Below are positions 25,302 to 34,280 of a DNA stretch of 64,000 bases, piece after piece (positions within the stretch are counted from its first letter, which is position 1; every line of letters begins with the position of its first letter). The DNA is taken from the NCBI GenBank assembly GCA_964438705.1, contig CAYTKQ010000006.1:1-64000 (forward strand), written 5' to 3'. The notes beneath the pieces were generated by a model. It saw only the letters and a list, made by a program, of their open reading frames with translations. It had not been told where the DNA came from and made no database searches. The translations under genes were made by a program, and so were the position numbers. This stretch comes from Christensenella sp964438705. Its GTDB lineage: Bacteria; Bacillota; Clostridia; Christensenellales; Christensenellaceae.

Positions 25302-26900
25302 GTGACCATTACGCCCGAGGAGCGGCGGCAAAACGAGCTGCTTGTGACCTATTTGAATAAGTATTTCTCGCAGGCGCAGATTGCCCGGCTCATTGAGGAA
25401 TATAGCTTTTCCGAGCTGCGCCGCCTGCTGGGTGAGATGGATATTGAGTTTTTCGCCCTCTGCTATTTCCCCAAGTATTTTGACCGGGAGTTTGGCTCGT
25501 TTCATAAGGAGCTGTTCGCCGAGCTCAAATATATGCTGGACAACACTGGGCTGATTGAAGCCTTCGGGCTGCCCCGTGAGCATGGCAAGAGCACCATCAA
25601 CTCGTTTCTGTTTCCGCTCTATTCCACCATGTATGGCAAAAGCCAGTTTACGCTGATTATATCCGCCACCGAGCAGATTGCGCTGCCCTTTCTTGACATG
25701 ATCAAGGATGAGCTGGAAAACAACCGCCTGCTGCTGGAGGACTTCGGCTGCATCAAGGGCAGCCGGTGGAACAACAACGAGATTTGGATCAAAGGCGGTG
25801 GCATTGATGCCTGCATTATGATCCGAGGCATTGACGGTTCGCTGCGTGGCATTCACTTCAAGCAGCACCGCCCGCAGCTCGTGCTGCTGGACGATCTCTT
25901 AAAGGACGACACCGCCAAGAGCGAAACCAAGCGGGAAACGGTTAAGTCCACTTTCACCGATGTGGTTATTCCCATCGGCACCAAGGACACCAACATCTTG
26001 GTGGTGGGTACGGTGCTTCATGAGGAGGACTTGATGGCAGACCTGCTCAAAGGCAAAATCCCTGGTGTGCGCAGCATCCGCAAGTCTGCTGTCATCAGCT
26101 TTTCCGACCGGGACGATCTGTGGGGTGAGTGGGAGCGGCTATACAACAACCTTTTAGATTTTGACCGCATCGACACCGCCCGCAGTTTCTTTGCGGAAAA
26201 CCGGGAGGAAATGCTCTCCGGCACAGAAATTCTGTGGAGCGAGTACCTCGATTATTACTACCTCATGTGCAAGAAGCAGGCAATGGGCGACAAATCCTTT
26301 TTCAAGGAGCTGCAAAACGACCCCCGCTCCACCGATGATTACATCTTCCAGTCCATCGGCTACTGGGATAGTCTGCCGGATTACTCTGACCTGGAGGTGG
26401 TGATGTACATCGACCCGGCCATCAAGGCTGGCAAGCGCAACGACTACTCGGCGATCACCATTCTTGCCCGGCATGAAAAGACCGGGCAGATGTATGTGCT
26501 GGACGGCAGTATTCACAAGCTGCTGCCCGATGCGCTGTTCGGCGTGGCGCTGGAAAAACTGGAGCTATTCCCGGTGGAAAAGATCGGCTTTGAAGCAACG
26601 CAGGCGCAGAGCTATATGAAGCAGAAATTTGAAGAGGCGCTTTGGGACAAAAAGCTGTTCACACCGGTGGAGGAAATCTCTGCCCGAGGGCAAAAGCACG
26701 AGCGGATTATCACCTTGGAGCCGGATATCAAGCGGGGGTTTATCCTCTTTAACGCCGCCAATGTCGCCTATAACAACCAGGTCAAGGACTATAACAAGGG
26801 TGCCAAGCACGATGATGCCCCGGATAGTTTGTATGGCGCAGTGCAGCTTGTGCAGGGGGTGCAGCGGCTGCGGTTCTTTGAGCGGGGGCTTTTGTTTTAG
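25302..26900 (+). CDS. phage terminase large subunit
   Basis: This 532-residue protein starts at GTG 25302 after TTGGAGGTGAG. The ATPase part has GLPREHGKST near residue 89 as Walker A and QLVLLDDLL near 191 as Walker B. The nuclease part has MYIDPAIKAGKRNDYSAI near 368 and HDDAPDSL near 505, giving the RNase H-like acidic residues. It pumps DNA into proheads and cuts at the headful or cos site. All motifs are present. The gene ends 55 bp before the inserted HEPN-type gene. Confidence 0.88.
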   Translation: MTITPEERRQNELLVTYLNKYFSQAQIARLIEEYSFSELRRLLGEMDIEFFALCYFPKYFDREFGSFHKELFAELKYMLDNTGLIEAFGLPREHGKSTINSFLFPLYSTMYGKSQFTLIISATEQIALPFLDMIKDELENNRLLLEDFGCIKGSRWNNNEIWIKGGGIDACIMIRGIDGSLRGIHFKQHRPQLVLLDDLLKDDTAKSETKRETVKSTFTDVVIPIGTKDTNILVVGTVLHEEDLMADLLKGKIPGVRSIRKSAVISFSDRDDLWGEWERLYNNLLDFDRIDTARSFFAENREEMLSGTEILWSEYLDYYYLMCKKQAMGDKSFFKELQNDPRSTDDYIFQSIGYWDSLPDYSDLEVVMYIDPAIKAGKRNDYSAITILARHEKTGQMYVLDGSIHKLLPDALFGVALEKLELFPVEKIGFEATQAQSYMKQKFEEALWDKKLFTPVEEISARGQKHERIITLEPDIKRGFILFNAANVAYNNQVKDYNKGAKHDDAPDSLYGAVQLVQGVQRLRFFERGLLF

Positions 26901-26921
26901 GTAGAAGAAGTTATAATAGCG

Positions 26922-26930
26922 TGGTATAAT
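26922..26930 (+). promoter_or_regulatory. extended -10 promoter of the inserted HEPN-type gene
   Basis: TGG directly followed by TATAAT (26925-26930) forms an extended -10; another TATAAT is at 26,912-26,917. The -35 is poor, which extended -10 promoters tolerate. It lies 26 bp before ATG 26,956. Confidence 0.55.
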
Positions 26931-26955
26931 TATCTTGTCTGAAGGGGGTGAGAAA

Positions 26956-27855
26956 ATGGATGATTTTATTGATTACAGCGATGCTGTTGTTGAGTTGGAT
27001 GGGCTGGCATTAGAAGGTAATTTTGGTTCGGATATTGCGGTGCGAGTTTCTCAGAGAGATACAACGGAAAGAAATCAATATTTATATGATTGTTTTATGG
27101 ATATTTTTACGACCAAGCAGTATGGCATCAAAAATATCATTGGCATCTCTCTCACCTTGGTAAGCCTATTTACAGATGCGCTAAAAGCTGAAAGCCAAGA
27201 GCCGGTGGATGTATTAGCCGCTTTCTGGAAAGGTACAAAAGAGCATCCGGAATTAGAAACCGTTTCTTCCTATACACAGTATTTAAGCGCCCATACTAAC
27301 TTCAAAAATATTAACGCACAGTATGCTGGTAAACCGAACCCAACAAGAGCTGAAATAAAAAAACTTGCTGATTCGGTACTTGCGTCATATTCAAAAGGTG
27401 TAGAATTTATTGGCAAGGCATTCACAAGCCTGTTAACCTTAGAACAAATAATCCATAGCCAGCCACACGACTACTTTGAAAACTCTTTTTTGAGGATATA
27501 TGAGAAAATCAATCAGTATGAATCTTTAGCCGATGAGAGCCATAAAAAGCTGACTACCATTATTAACAGAAAGGTTCGCAATGCAGACGCTCACTTAAAT
27601 GCGTATTACTCTATAGAAAAGCAATCCTATGTAATGAAACAGACCATTAACAAGAAAAAGGGTAAGAAAGAAATTAAGACATTCCAGATTTCTGCAAAAG
27701 AAATGATGCTCGAAATATACCCACGGATTGGTTGGTTTGTTCAAGGATTCATGGGTGCATGCGTTTTACTGGTCTTAGTTTATGAAGATAAAGCGTTATA
27801 TCGTAAAGCAACGGATTTTATTTTAGCGCTGAACAACCGTACTAATATTCTATAG
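26956..27855 (+). CDS. HEPN-motif candidate toxin/defence gene (moron)
   Basis: This 299-residue, mostly helical protein starts at ATG 26956 after GGGGGTGAG. The segment INRKVRNADAHLNAYYS contains R208-N-x3-H213, the Rx4-6H motif of HEPN ribonucleases, including the polar residue after R that the family prefers. The C-terminus has a hydrophobic helix (MGACVLLVLVYE). The gene is much more AT-rich than the terminase before it and the portal after it. It has its own extended -10 promoter and its own terminator, the signature of a phage moron. HEPN RNases often act in abortive infection or toxin systems. No antitoxin gene is beside it. The fold assignment rests on one motif and needs structure prediction. 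Confidence 0.65.
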   Translation: MDDFIDYSDAVVELDGLALEGNFGSDIAVRVSQRDTTERNQYLYDCFMDIFTTKQYGIKNIIGISLTLVSLFTDALKAESQEPVDVLAAFWKGTKEHPELETVSSYTQYLSAHTNFKNINAQYAGKPNPTRAEIKKLADSVLASYSKGVEFIGKAFTSLLTLEQIIHSQPHDYFENSFLRIYEKINQYESLADESHKKLTTIINRKVRNADAHLNAYYSIEKQSYVMKQTINKKKGKKEIKTFQISAKEMMLEIYPRIGWFVQGFMGACVLLVLVYEDKALYRKATDFILALNNRTNIL

Positions 27856-27870
27856 TTTGAAGCAATCACA

Positions 27871-27893
27871 AAACCGCCTTCGGGCGGTTTTTT
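27871..27893 (+). terminator. terminator of the inserted gene
   Basis: AAACCGCC-TTCG-GGCGGTTT followed by TTT is a perfect tetraloop hairpin, placed 15 bp after the stop at 27,855. Confidence 0.8.
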
Positions 27894-27920
27894 CATACCC
27901 AAATTTAGGAGGTGACCTTT

Positions 27921-29207
27921 ATGCAACCAAGTGAAGCGCTCATCAAGCAGTGCCTTGAGGAGCTGCAAACCGGGAGCGCAGAGAAACAAAGATACAAGGA
28001 CTACTATGACGGCAAGCACAGCATCCTTACCAACTACGACATGCAGGAGAGCCGCTCCAACCGCAAGCTGATCTTCAACTTCCCCCGCAAATTTGTGGAC
28101 AACGAGACCGGGTATCTTGTGGGTAAGCCGGTCAATTTTGTGTCCAAAAGCGGCAACCATGCGGCGGTGGACTGCATCGACCAAAACACCGCCCACTGGG
28201 ATAAGGAGCACAATATAACCCTGCGCAAAAACAGCGAGATATTCGGTGAAGCCTATGAGCTCAACTTTGTTGATGCAGACGGCAACTTCTGCGCCGCCGT
28301 GCTCACCCCGCTGGAAGCGTATGTTTTGGAGGACGGCACCGCCGCCCGCACCCCACTGCTGGCGTTGCACCGGTTCACCAAGCCCTTTGAGGAGGACACT
28401 GAATACCTCGATGTCTACACCGACACAGAGATTTTGCACTACGAAATCAAGGATGATGAACTAAGCTACACCGGCAAACACCCCCATATTTTTGGGCGGG
28501 TGCCGGTAATTGTCTGCCCGGCGACCTCGGAACGCAAGAGCGGGTTTGAGGATGTCATATCGCTGTTTGATGCCTATGACGCACTCAACTCTGACCTCGT
28601 CAACGAGATTGCCGACCACCGCAACGCCTACCTCATCATCGAGAATGCCAAGATTGAAGAGGAGGACTTGGTGGCGATGAAGCGCATGGGCATCATCCAG
28701 GTGCCCAAGGGTGGCAAGGTGAGCTGGCTGATCAAGGACATCAACGACAGCTTTGTGCAAAATGAGCTTCTGAACATCGAGCGAAAAATCTACGACATTA
28801 TGGACGAGGTCAACTTCAACGAAAACTGGGCGGCAAACACCTCCTCGCTGGCGCTGCGCAATAAGCTCTTGAACCTCGAAAACCGGGTGGCAATGCGGGA
28901 GGCGTTTATGGAGCGCACCATCCGGCAGCGGCTTTTTAATCTCTTCACCTTCATCCGCAAGAAAGAGGGCAAGGATTACAGCGCCCTGGACATCGCCATC
29001 AAGTTTACCCGCAACCTGCCCACCGACCTGGTGGGGCTTGCCGATGTGATTGTCAAGCTGCAGGACATCTGCTCCCAGGAAACGCTGCTCACGCTTCTGC
29101 CTTTTGTGGAAAACCCGGCGGTGGAGCTGCAAAAATTCAAATCTGAACAAGCGTCATCTGTGCCCAGCGGCGTGGATGGGGCAAATATGGAAGGAGTAAC
29201 ACCATGA
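27921..29207 (+). CDS. phage portal protein, SPP1 Gp6 type
   Basis: This 428-residue protein starts at ATG 27921 behind AGGAGGTGA. The N-terminus has the typical YKDYYDGKHSI and KLIFNFPRKFVDNETGYLVG of SPP1-type portals. The centre has VISLFDAYDALNSDLVNEI, and the end is helical. Twelve copies would form the ring through which DNA enters the head and to which connectors bind. It overlaps the scaffold gene by 4 bp. Confidence 0.88.
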   Translation: MQPSEALIKQCLEELQTGSAEKQRYKDYYDGKHSILTNYDMQESRSNRKLIFNFPRKFVDNETGYLVGKPVNFVSKSGNHAAVDCIDQNTAHWDKEHNITLRKNSEIFGEAYELNFVDADGNFCAAVLTPLEAYVLEDGTAARTPLLALHRFTKPFEEDTEYLDVYTDTEILHYEIKDDELSYTGKHPHIFGRVPVIVCPATSERKSGFEDVISLFDAYDALNSDLVNEIADHRNAYLIIENAKIEEEDLVAMKRMGIIQVPKGGKVSWLIKDINDSFVQNELLNIERKIYDIMDEVNFNENWAANTSSLALRNKLLNLENRVAMREAFMERTIRQRLFNLFTFIRKKEGKDYSALDIAIKFTRNLPTDLVGLADVIVKLQDICSQETLLTLLPFVENPAVELQKFKSEQASSVPSGVDGANMEGVTP

Positions 29208-29788
29208 CACTACAGGAAATCAAAGCATTTTTAGAAAGTCACGAGGGAAAAACCGAGGAAACCGCCGCCTTTTTGCGTGGGCTGGTGCCGGTAAATCTGC
29301 AAGCGGTGCAGACCTTTGCCGAAACTGCCGAGGGCAAAAGCTGGCTTGACTCCCTCAAAGACAAGCACCTGCAAAAGGGGCTTGAAACCTGGAAGTCCAA
29401 CAACTTAGAGGCGCTGCTGGACGCAGAAATCAAAAAGCGCTTCCCGGAAAAGGACACTAAGGACTTGGAGCTTGAAAAGCTCAAAGGCGAAATCGAGACC
29501 ATGAAAACCGAAAAGCAGCGGGAGCGTATGCTCAATGAAGCGATGAAGCTCGCAGGCGAAAAGGGATTGCCCCTTGAGCTTGTGGGCTTTTTTCTGGGCG
29601 CTGACGAGGTGGCGACCGCCGACAACATCGGGCGCTTGGAAGAGAGCTTCGGCACCGCTGTGCAAAAGAGCCTGGAAGCCCGGCTCAAGACCGACAGCTA
29701 CACACCGCCTGCTCTCACCGGCAGCGGCGGCAAATCCCTTGATGATTTGTCAATGGACGAATACATCAAGGCACGACAGAAAGGATGA
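29204..29788 (+). CDS. phage scaffold protein (DUF4355)
   Basis: This 194-residue protein has a charged coiled coil at about residues 80-115 (KDLELEKLKGEIETMKTEKQRER) and a C-terminal LDDLSMDEYIKARQ tail, as in DUF4355 scaffolds. It sits between portal and coat genes, as expected, and would guide coat assembly and then leave the head. Confidence 0.8.
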   Translation: MTLQEIKAFLESHEGKTEETAAFLRGLVPVNLQAVQTFAETAEGKSWLDSLKDKHLQKGLETWKSNNLEALLDAEIKKRFPEKDTKDLELEKLKGEIETMKTEKQRERMLNEAMKLAGEKGLPLELVGFFLGADEVATADNIGRLEESFGTAVQKSLEARLKTDSYTPPALTGSGGKSLDDLSMDEYIKARQKG

Positions 29789-29795
29789 TTGAATT

Positions 29796-30920
29796 ATGGC
29801 AAACACTTTTTTAACCCCTTCCATCATAGCCAAGGAAGCGATGATGCAGCTTTATGCTAACTGCGTCATGGCGGGGCTGGTGCACAGGGACTATTCCAGC
29901 GAGTTTGTGGCAGGCATTGGCGACACGGTGACCATCCGCAAGCCCGCCACCTTCGAGGCGAAGGAATTTGACCGCACCAGCGGCATTGAGATTCAAGATG
30001 CTGTGGAGGGCAGCGACACCATCAAGCTGGACAAGCTGCTGGATGTTTCGTTTGAGGTGACCACCGAGCAGCTCACGATGGACATCGCCAGCTTTTCGGC
30101 ACAGCTCTTGCAGCCCGCCATGCAGAGCTTTGCGCAGAAGATTGACCTCTACCTGCTGGGGCTGTATAAGGACATTCCCTACACCTCCGGCACGGCGGGC
30201 ACCCCTCCGGCAGACATTTCCGACATCACCGATGCCCGGCAGATTCTAAGCGACAACTTAGTGCCGCTGCAAAACCGCCGCCTGGTCATCGACCCCACGG
30301 CAGAAAACGGCTTCCTGCAAATCCCCACCTTCCACGAGGCGGGCAAGGTCGGCGATAGCGGCACCGCCCTGCGGGAAGCATCGCTGGGCAGGAAGTTTGG
30401 CTTTGACATCTACACCGACCAGAATGTGCTCACCCACACGGCGGGTACGCTTTCGGCTGGCTCCGGCAAGCCCAAGGCTGCCGCAGCTTCCAAGGGAGAC
30501 ACCACTTTGACCATCAGCGCCACCAGCTTGACCGGCACCTTAGTGCTGGGCGATATTCTCACCGTTGGCGGCAATAGCTATGTGGTGACCGAGAGCGCCA
30601 ACGCCGCTTCCAATGCAGTCACCGCCAAGATTGCACCGGCGGTGATCGCCGACATTGCGGCAAACGCCGAGGTGACTGTCACCGCAAGCCACACCGCCAA
30701 CCTTGCGTTCCACCGCAACGCCTTTGCGCTCGTCACCCGCCCGCTGGCTCTGCCCAAGGGACTGGGCAATGATCAAAAGGCACTCGTGAGCTATGACGGC
30801 TTCGGGCTGCGTGTCATCTACGACTACAACAGCCAGTACAAGAAGGATGTCATCTCGATTGACATGCTCTGCGGGGTGAAAACCTTAAACCCGCTGCTGG
30901 CGGTGCGAATGATGGGATAA
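29796..30920 (+). CDS. major capsid protein, P22 coat-like
   Basis: This 374-residue protein begins ANTFLTPSIIAKEAMMQLY and continues with FVAGIGDTVTIRKP and LDVSFEVTTEQLTMDI, the pattern of P22 gene 5-like coats (HK97 fold). An inserted domain at about 220-300 rich in T, S and A (AASKGDTTLTISATSLTG) is typical of the extra I-domain. It follows the scaffold by 7 bp. The family is normally seen in short-tailed phages but also occurs in siphoviruses of Bacillota. Confidence 0.82.
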   Translation: MANTFLTPSIIAKEAMMQLYANCVMAGLVHRDYSSEFVAGIGDTVTIRKPATFEAKEFDRTSGIEIQDAVEGSDTIKLDKLLDVSFEVTTEQLTMDIASFSAQLLQPAMQSFAQKIDLYLLGLYKDIPYTSGTAGTPPADISDITDARQILSDNLVPLQNRRLVIDPTAENGFLQIPTFHEAGKVGDSGTALREASLGRKFGFDIYTDQNVLTHTAGTLSAGSGKPKAAAASKGDTTLTISATSLTGTLVLGDILTVGGNSYVVTESANAASNAVTAKIAPAVIADIAANAEVTVTASHTANLAFHRNAFALVTRPLALPKGLGNDQKALVSYDGFGLRVIYDYNSQYKKDVISIDMLCGVKTLNPLLAVRMMG

Positions 30921-30930
30921 CAATGACCGG

Positions 30931-30954
30931 GGGCGCACTGGAAACGGTGCGCCC
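30931..30954 (+). terminator. hairpin after the coat gene
   Basis: GGGCGCAC (30931-30938) pairs with GTGCGCCC (30947-30954), followed by TCCCTTTT. The T-run is weak, so it may reduce and not stop transcription into the connector genes, as often seen after coat genes. Confidence 0.5.
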
Positions 30955-30977
30955 TCCCTTTTGGGAGGTGATAATCT

Positions 30978-31286
30978 ATGCTTGAACTACTCAAAAAGCT
31001 ACTGAATATCGAGGATGACACCCAGGACGACATTCTTAAGCACTACCTGGAGCAGGCAAAAAACACAGCCTGCATCTACTGCAATGTGGCAAGTCTACCC
31101 GAGCAGTTTGACGGTGCAGTGATTGACCTGGCGGTATATCTCTACTCCGGCAAGGACTATGGGCAGATCAAAACCAAAAAGCAGGGTGAGCGCACCGTTG
31201 CCTACTTCAAACCGGTGGATATACCGGACGGCATCAAGGCGGCGCTGCCACTGCCCAAGATTCGGGTGATCGGCGATGTTTTATGA
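30978..31286 (+). CDS. head-tail connector protein
   Basis: This 102-residue protein has the pattern of phage connector proteins (Phage_connect_1, Gp6/Gp15-like): LLNIEDDTQDDILKHYLEQAKNTACIYCN, then LAVYLYSGKDYG. It would dock under the portal. It overlaps the next gene by 11 bp. Confidence 0.75.
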   Translation: MLELLKKLLNIEDDTQDDILKHYLEQAKNTACIYCNVASLPEQFDGAVIDLAVYLYSGKDYGQIKTKKQGERTVAYFKPVDIPDGIKAALPLPKIRVIGDVL

Positions 31287-31548
31287 TGTGAAAGCTGTTT
31301 TTTTAGACGGTTTTTTCTCCGTTGTATGTTCTCTCATGTGCGACATTCAGCCCTACGATAAGACCATCACCTTTGAAGATAACATCGAGGTGCCGGTAAG
31401 TAAACGGGCGTTTTGCGAAAGTAACCCGCTACTTGACGAAACAGGCTACCTGCTTATCGGCGAGCTTCTCTTTAAAATCATGCACATCAAAAGCTGGGAG
31501 AGCTATTTGGAGCTGTGGCTTTGCCAGTCAGAAAGGGGGCTGCATTGA
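31276..31548 (+). CDS. small head-completion-like protein
   Basis: This 90-residue beta-rich protein (KAVFLDGFF, ITFEDNIEVPVSKRAF, TGYLLIGELLFKIMHIKSWE) sits where head-closure proteins occur. The family is not certain. It overlaps the neighbours at both ends. It is the last gene with a head-type position before the Ig-like protein. Confidence 0.6.
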   Translation: MFYDVKAVFLDGFFSVVCSLMCDIQPYDKTITFEDNIEVPVSKRAFCESNPLLDETGYLLIGELLFKIMHIKSWESYLELWLCQSERGLH

Positions 31549-32702
31549 AGAAGACGGACAAATATACGGATTTTCTGCTCTTTGAAAAAGGAGAGGAAAT
31601 CGCCATCAACCTACTGCTACGCACAGCGCTGATCACCGATGCACCAAAAGGAGCGGACTACTATTTTGATGATAAGTATATTCGCACAAAGGAGCCGGTT
31701 TCCACCGGAGATGTGGCGCTCTATCGTGGGTTAAACTGGCTGATAATTAGCCAAGTAGATGAAGAAACTGACAGCTATCAAGGAAAGCTGCGGCGCACAA
31801 ACCATAACACAAAGTTTATACTGGACGACTGGCTCTACGAGTTTCCCTCTATATTGGAAATGGTGAACCTCACATTAAATAAGGGCGGCACCATTAATGT
31901 TATATCCGGGCGACTTAACTGCACATTGCAGGCAAACGCACTCACCAGCAACATTGGAGTAAATATGCGTTTTATCGCTTCAAATTCTGCTTGGATGATT
32001 GTTGGCGTGGATGAAACCAAAACAGGGCTGTTAGTTTTAAGCTGTGAACGTGATTTGTTTGCAACCGATGATGACAAAGAAAACGAAATTGCCAATAAAA
32101 ACAGGCTGCCGATATGGACTATTGGGTTATTCGCCCCGATAGCTTCCATAAGCAAGGGCGAAAGCATAACTGCCATTGCAGTGCTTTACCGCAATAGCTC
32201 ACAGTATGACGATGCACAGTTTTTATGGCACAGCGTCGATGAACGCATTGCTACTGTGGAAGCAGGAGTTATTACCGGCATGGATTTGGGCGAAACCACT
32301 ATTGCTGTTCGCTGGGTAAAACACCCGGAAATTGTCTATGAGTTTCCGCTGCTTGTGCAAAAAGAAGCACCGGTGGTAGTGAGTTACAAGTTTTATTGCT
32401 GCTTCCCCGGTGGCGCGGAAAAGAGCTATACCGATTTTGATATTCTACAAGGAGATATTAAAGAGTACGGAATTGAAAAGTATATCAACGGTGTGCTTGC
32501 AAAGGAAAATGACACGTATAACTATGTGTTTACGCCAAGAGGTGCGACTGGGGTAAATTATACTTTTACCGTAATTGATGCGTACACCTGCCAAGTGGAG
32601 AATAAGAAAATATTCTCCACAGGTGTACCAAGACTTACAGGCACCAGCAACGAGAGTGGTGAAAGTTTAACCATCAACATTCAATTAAAAGGTGCTTGGT
32701 AA
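31545..32702 (+). CDS. structural protein with BIG2-like Ig domain
   Basis: This 385-residue protein probably starts at TTG 31545, since AAAGGGGGC lies just before; a GTG at 31515 is the alternative. Residues about 205-285 match a bacterial Ig-like group 2 domain (FLWHSVDERIATVEAGVI then GETTIAV). The first 100 residues contain DVALYRGLNWLIISQVD and resemble a head-completion or adaptor domain. The gene is more AT-rich than the head genes. It occupies the place where a full tail module should lie. It may be a virion surface decoration or a host-binding protein. Confidence 0.55.
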   Translation: MKKTDKYTDFLLFEKGEEIAINLLLRTALITDAPKGADYYFDDKYIRTKEPVSTGDVALYRGLNWLIISQVDEETDSYQGKLRRTNHNTKFILDDWLYEFPSILEMVNLTLNKGGTINVISGRLNCTLQANALTSNIGVNMRFIASNSAWMIVGVDETKTGLLVLSCERDLFATDDDKENEIANKNRLPIWTIGLFAPIASISKGESITAIAVLYRNSSQYDDAQFLWHSVDERIATVEAGVITGMDLGETTIAVRWVKHPEIVYEFPLLVQKEAPVVVSYKFYCCFPGGAEKSYTDFDILQGDIKEYGIEKYINGVLAKENDTYNYVFTPRGATGVNYTFTVIDAYTCQVENKKIFSTGVPRLTGTSNESGESLTINIQLKGAW

Positions 32703-32719
32703 TATGAAAGGACAAGACT

Positions 32720-33124
32720 ATGAAAAACACATTACAAATTATCTTTGCCGCTGTGGGCGGCTTTTTAGGTTGGTTTCTCGGTGGACTGGATGGACTGATC
32801 TACGCACTGACCGCATTTGTGGTGATTGACTACATCACCGGCGTGATGGTGGCAGTCATTCAAAAGCAGGTATCCAGCGAGATTGGTTTTAAGGGCATCT
32901 TCAAAAAGGTGCTGATCTTCACCCTGGTGGGCATCGGCAACATTGTGGACATCAACCTCATCGGTAGCGGCAGTGCCATTCGCACCGCCGTTATTTTTTT
33001 CTACCTATCCAATGAGGGCATTTCCATCTTGGAAAACGCCGGGCTGATCGGACTACCTATCCCGCAAAAGCTCCAGGACATTTTGGCGCAATTAAAACAC
33101 AAAGGAGATGATGGCAATGCCTAA
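32720..33124 (+). CDS. phage holin (toxin secretion/phage lysis type)
   Basis: This 134-residue protein has three to four membrane segments (GGFLGWFLGG, LTAFVVIDYITGVMVAVI, VLIFTLVGIGNIVDINLIG, AVIFFYLSNEGISILENAG). The DYITGVMVA and NEGISILEN motifs are typical of the Phage_holin_4_1 family. It would open the membrane for the amidase encoded by the next, overlapping gene. Confidence 0.88.
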   Translation: MKNTLQIIFAAVGGFLGWFLGGLDGLIYALTAFVVIDYITGVMVAVIQKQVSSEIGFKGIFKKVLIFTLVGIGNIVDINLIGSGSAIRTAVIFFYLSNEGISILENAGLIGLPIPQKLQDILAQLKHKGDDGNA

Positions 33125-33830
33125 AATTTATCTTTCCCCCTCCAACCAGCCCGCCAACAGCTACTGTGTGGGCGGCACCAACGAAAAGACGCAGATGGAA
33201 GCCCTGGCACAGAAGATCAAAGCGATTTTGGATGCCGAGTACAACTGCGAAACGGTGATGGCGACCCTGTCCCTGGGCATCGGCTACAGCGAGCGCCTGC
33301 AGGAAGCCAAAAACAAGGGTTGCGATGTCTATCTTGCTATCCACTCCAACGCAGGCGGGGCGGGCAAAGCCAGCGGCGCTGTGGCGTTCTATCACCCGAG
33401 CAACAACACCGGCAAAGCGCTTGCCACTAATATTGTCCAAGAGCTGAACGCCGTCTGCCCTGTCAAATCCAACCGAGCAACCTCGGTGGCAAGCGGCATG
33501 ACCGCCTTTGACGGCGCAGGCTACGGCGAGGTGCGCAGCCCTTATCAGCATGGGCTTATCGGGGTGCTGGCTGAAACGGACTTCCACGATAACCCCGCCA
33601 CCGCTCGGTGGCTGATTGACAGCAAGGATACTATCGCAAGAGCGTATGTAACTGCGTTGGTCAACACCTTGAGCATTGCTAAAAAGTCTGCACCTGCTCC
33701 GGCACCGACTCCCATCGGCAAGCTCTACCGGGTACAAATCGGGGCATATTCAGTCAAGGCAAACGCCGAAGCGCAGCTTGCCAAAGCAAAAGCAGCAGGC
33801 TTCACCGATGCCTTTATCAAGTACGATTGA
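33117..33830 (+). CDS. N-acetylmuramoyl-L-alanine amidase endolysin with SPOR domain
   Basis: This 237-residue protein starts at ATG 33117 (spacing 9 from AAAGGAG) and belongs to the Amidase_3 fold: IYLSPSNQPAN at the start, YLAIHSNAGG with the zinc-binding histidine, and LAETDFHDNP with the catalytic glutamate. The last ~40 residues (LYRVQIGAYSVKANAEAQLAK) are a SPOR-type peptidoglycan-binding repeat. It cuts the amide between muramic acid and the peptide stem at cell lysis. Confidence 0.88.
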   Translation: MPKIYLSPSNQPANSYCVGGTNEKTQMEALAQKIKAILDAEYNCETVMATLSLGIGYSERLQEAKNKGCDVYLAIHSNAGGAGKASGAVAFYHPSNNTGKALATNIVQELNAVCPVKSNRATSVASGMTAFDGAGYGEVRSPYQHGLIGVLAETDFHDNPATARWLIDSKDTIARAYVTALVNTLSIAKKSAPAPAPTPIGKLYRVQIGAYSVKANAEAQLAKAKAAGFTDAFIKYD

Positions 33831-33851
33831 CGGAGGGCGTGAGGTGGAACT

Positions 33852-34280
33852 ATGAACATCAGCGAAAAAGTAATCGTCCGGCAGCTCCGCTTTGAGGGCG
33901 TGAGCTACGCAGAAATCAGCAAAACCCTTAGCATATCGGAAAACACCATAAAATCGTATTGCCGCCGAAATAACCTCGGCGGCAATCTTCTTGAAAAGAG
34001 CAAAGAGGAAAGACAAAGTGCCTGCAAACAATGCGGCAAACCCATCAATCTTGAGGTCAAAGGCAAACCGAGAAAATTCTGCTCAGAGCCTTGCCGCCGA
34101 GAATGGTGGAAAACCCACGACAAAGAGATTAAGAGAAAAGCCTACTATGCATTGACCTGCGTTCACTGCAACAAAGAGTTTGAAAGTTATGGCAATAAGC
34201 ACCGCAAATTCTGCGGTCATGCCTGCTATATAAATCACCGTTTCGGGGAGGTGCCAGACGATGTCACAAGAACAGTTTAA
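33852..34280 (+). CDS. HTH plus double zinc-ribbon protein, paralog 1
   Basis: This 142-residue protein has a sigma-region-4-like HTH at about 14-40 (SYAEISKTLSISENTIKSYCRR) and two cysteine clusters (CKQCGK with FCSEPC, and CVHCNKEFESYG with FCGHAC), likely zinc knuckles. The protein at 34,485 has the same layout and shares KSYCRRNNLG and CGKEFESYG-type segments, so the two are paralogs. Both lie directly before the serine recombinases. Likely roles are transcription control of the recombinases or aid in recombination direction; neither is shown. Confidence 0.65.
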   Translation: MNISEKVIVRQLRFEGVSYAEISKTLSISENTIKSYCRRNNLGGNLLEKSKEERQSACKQCGKPINLEVKGKPRKFCSEPCRREWWKTHDKEIKRKAYYALTCVHCNKEFESYGNKHRKFCGHACYINHRFGEVPDDVTRTV

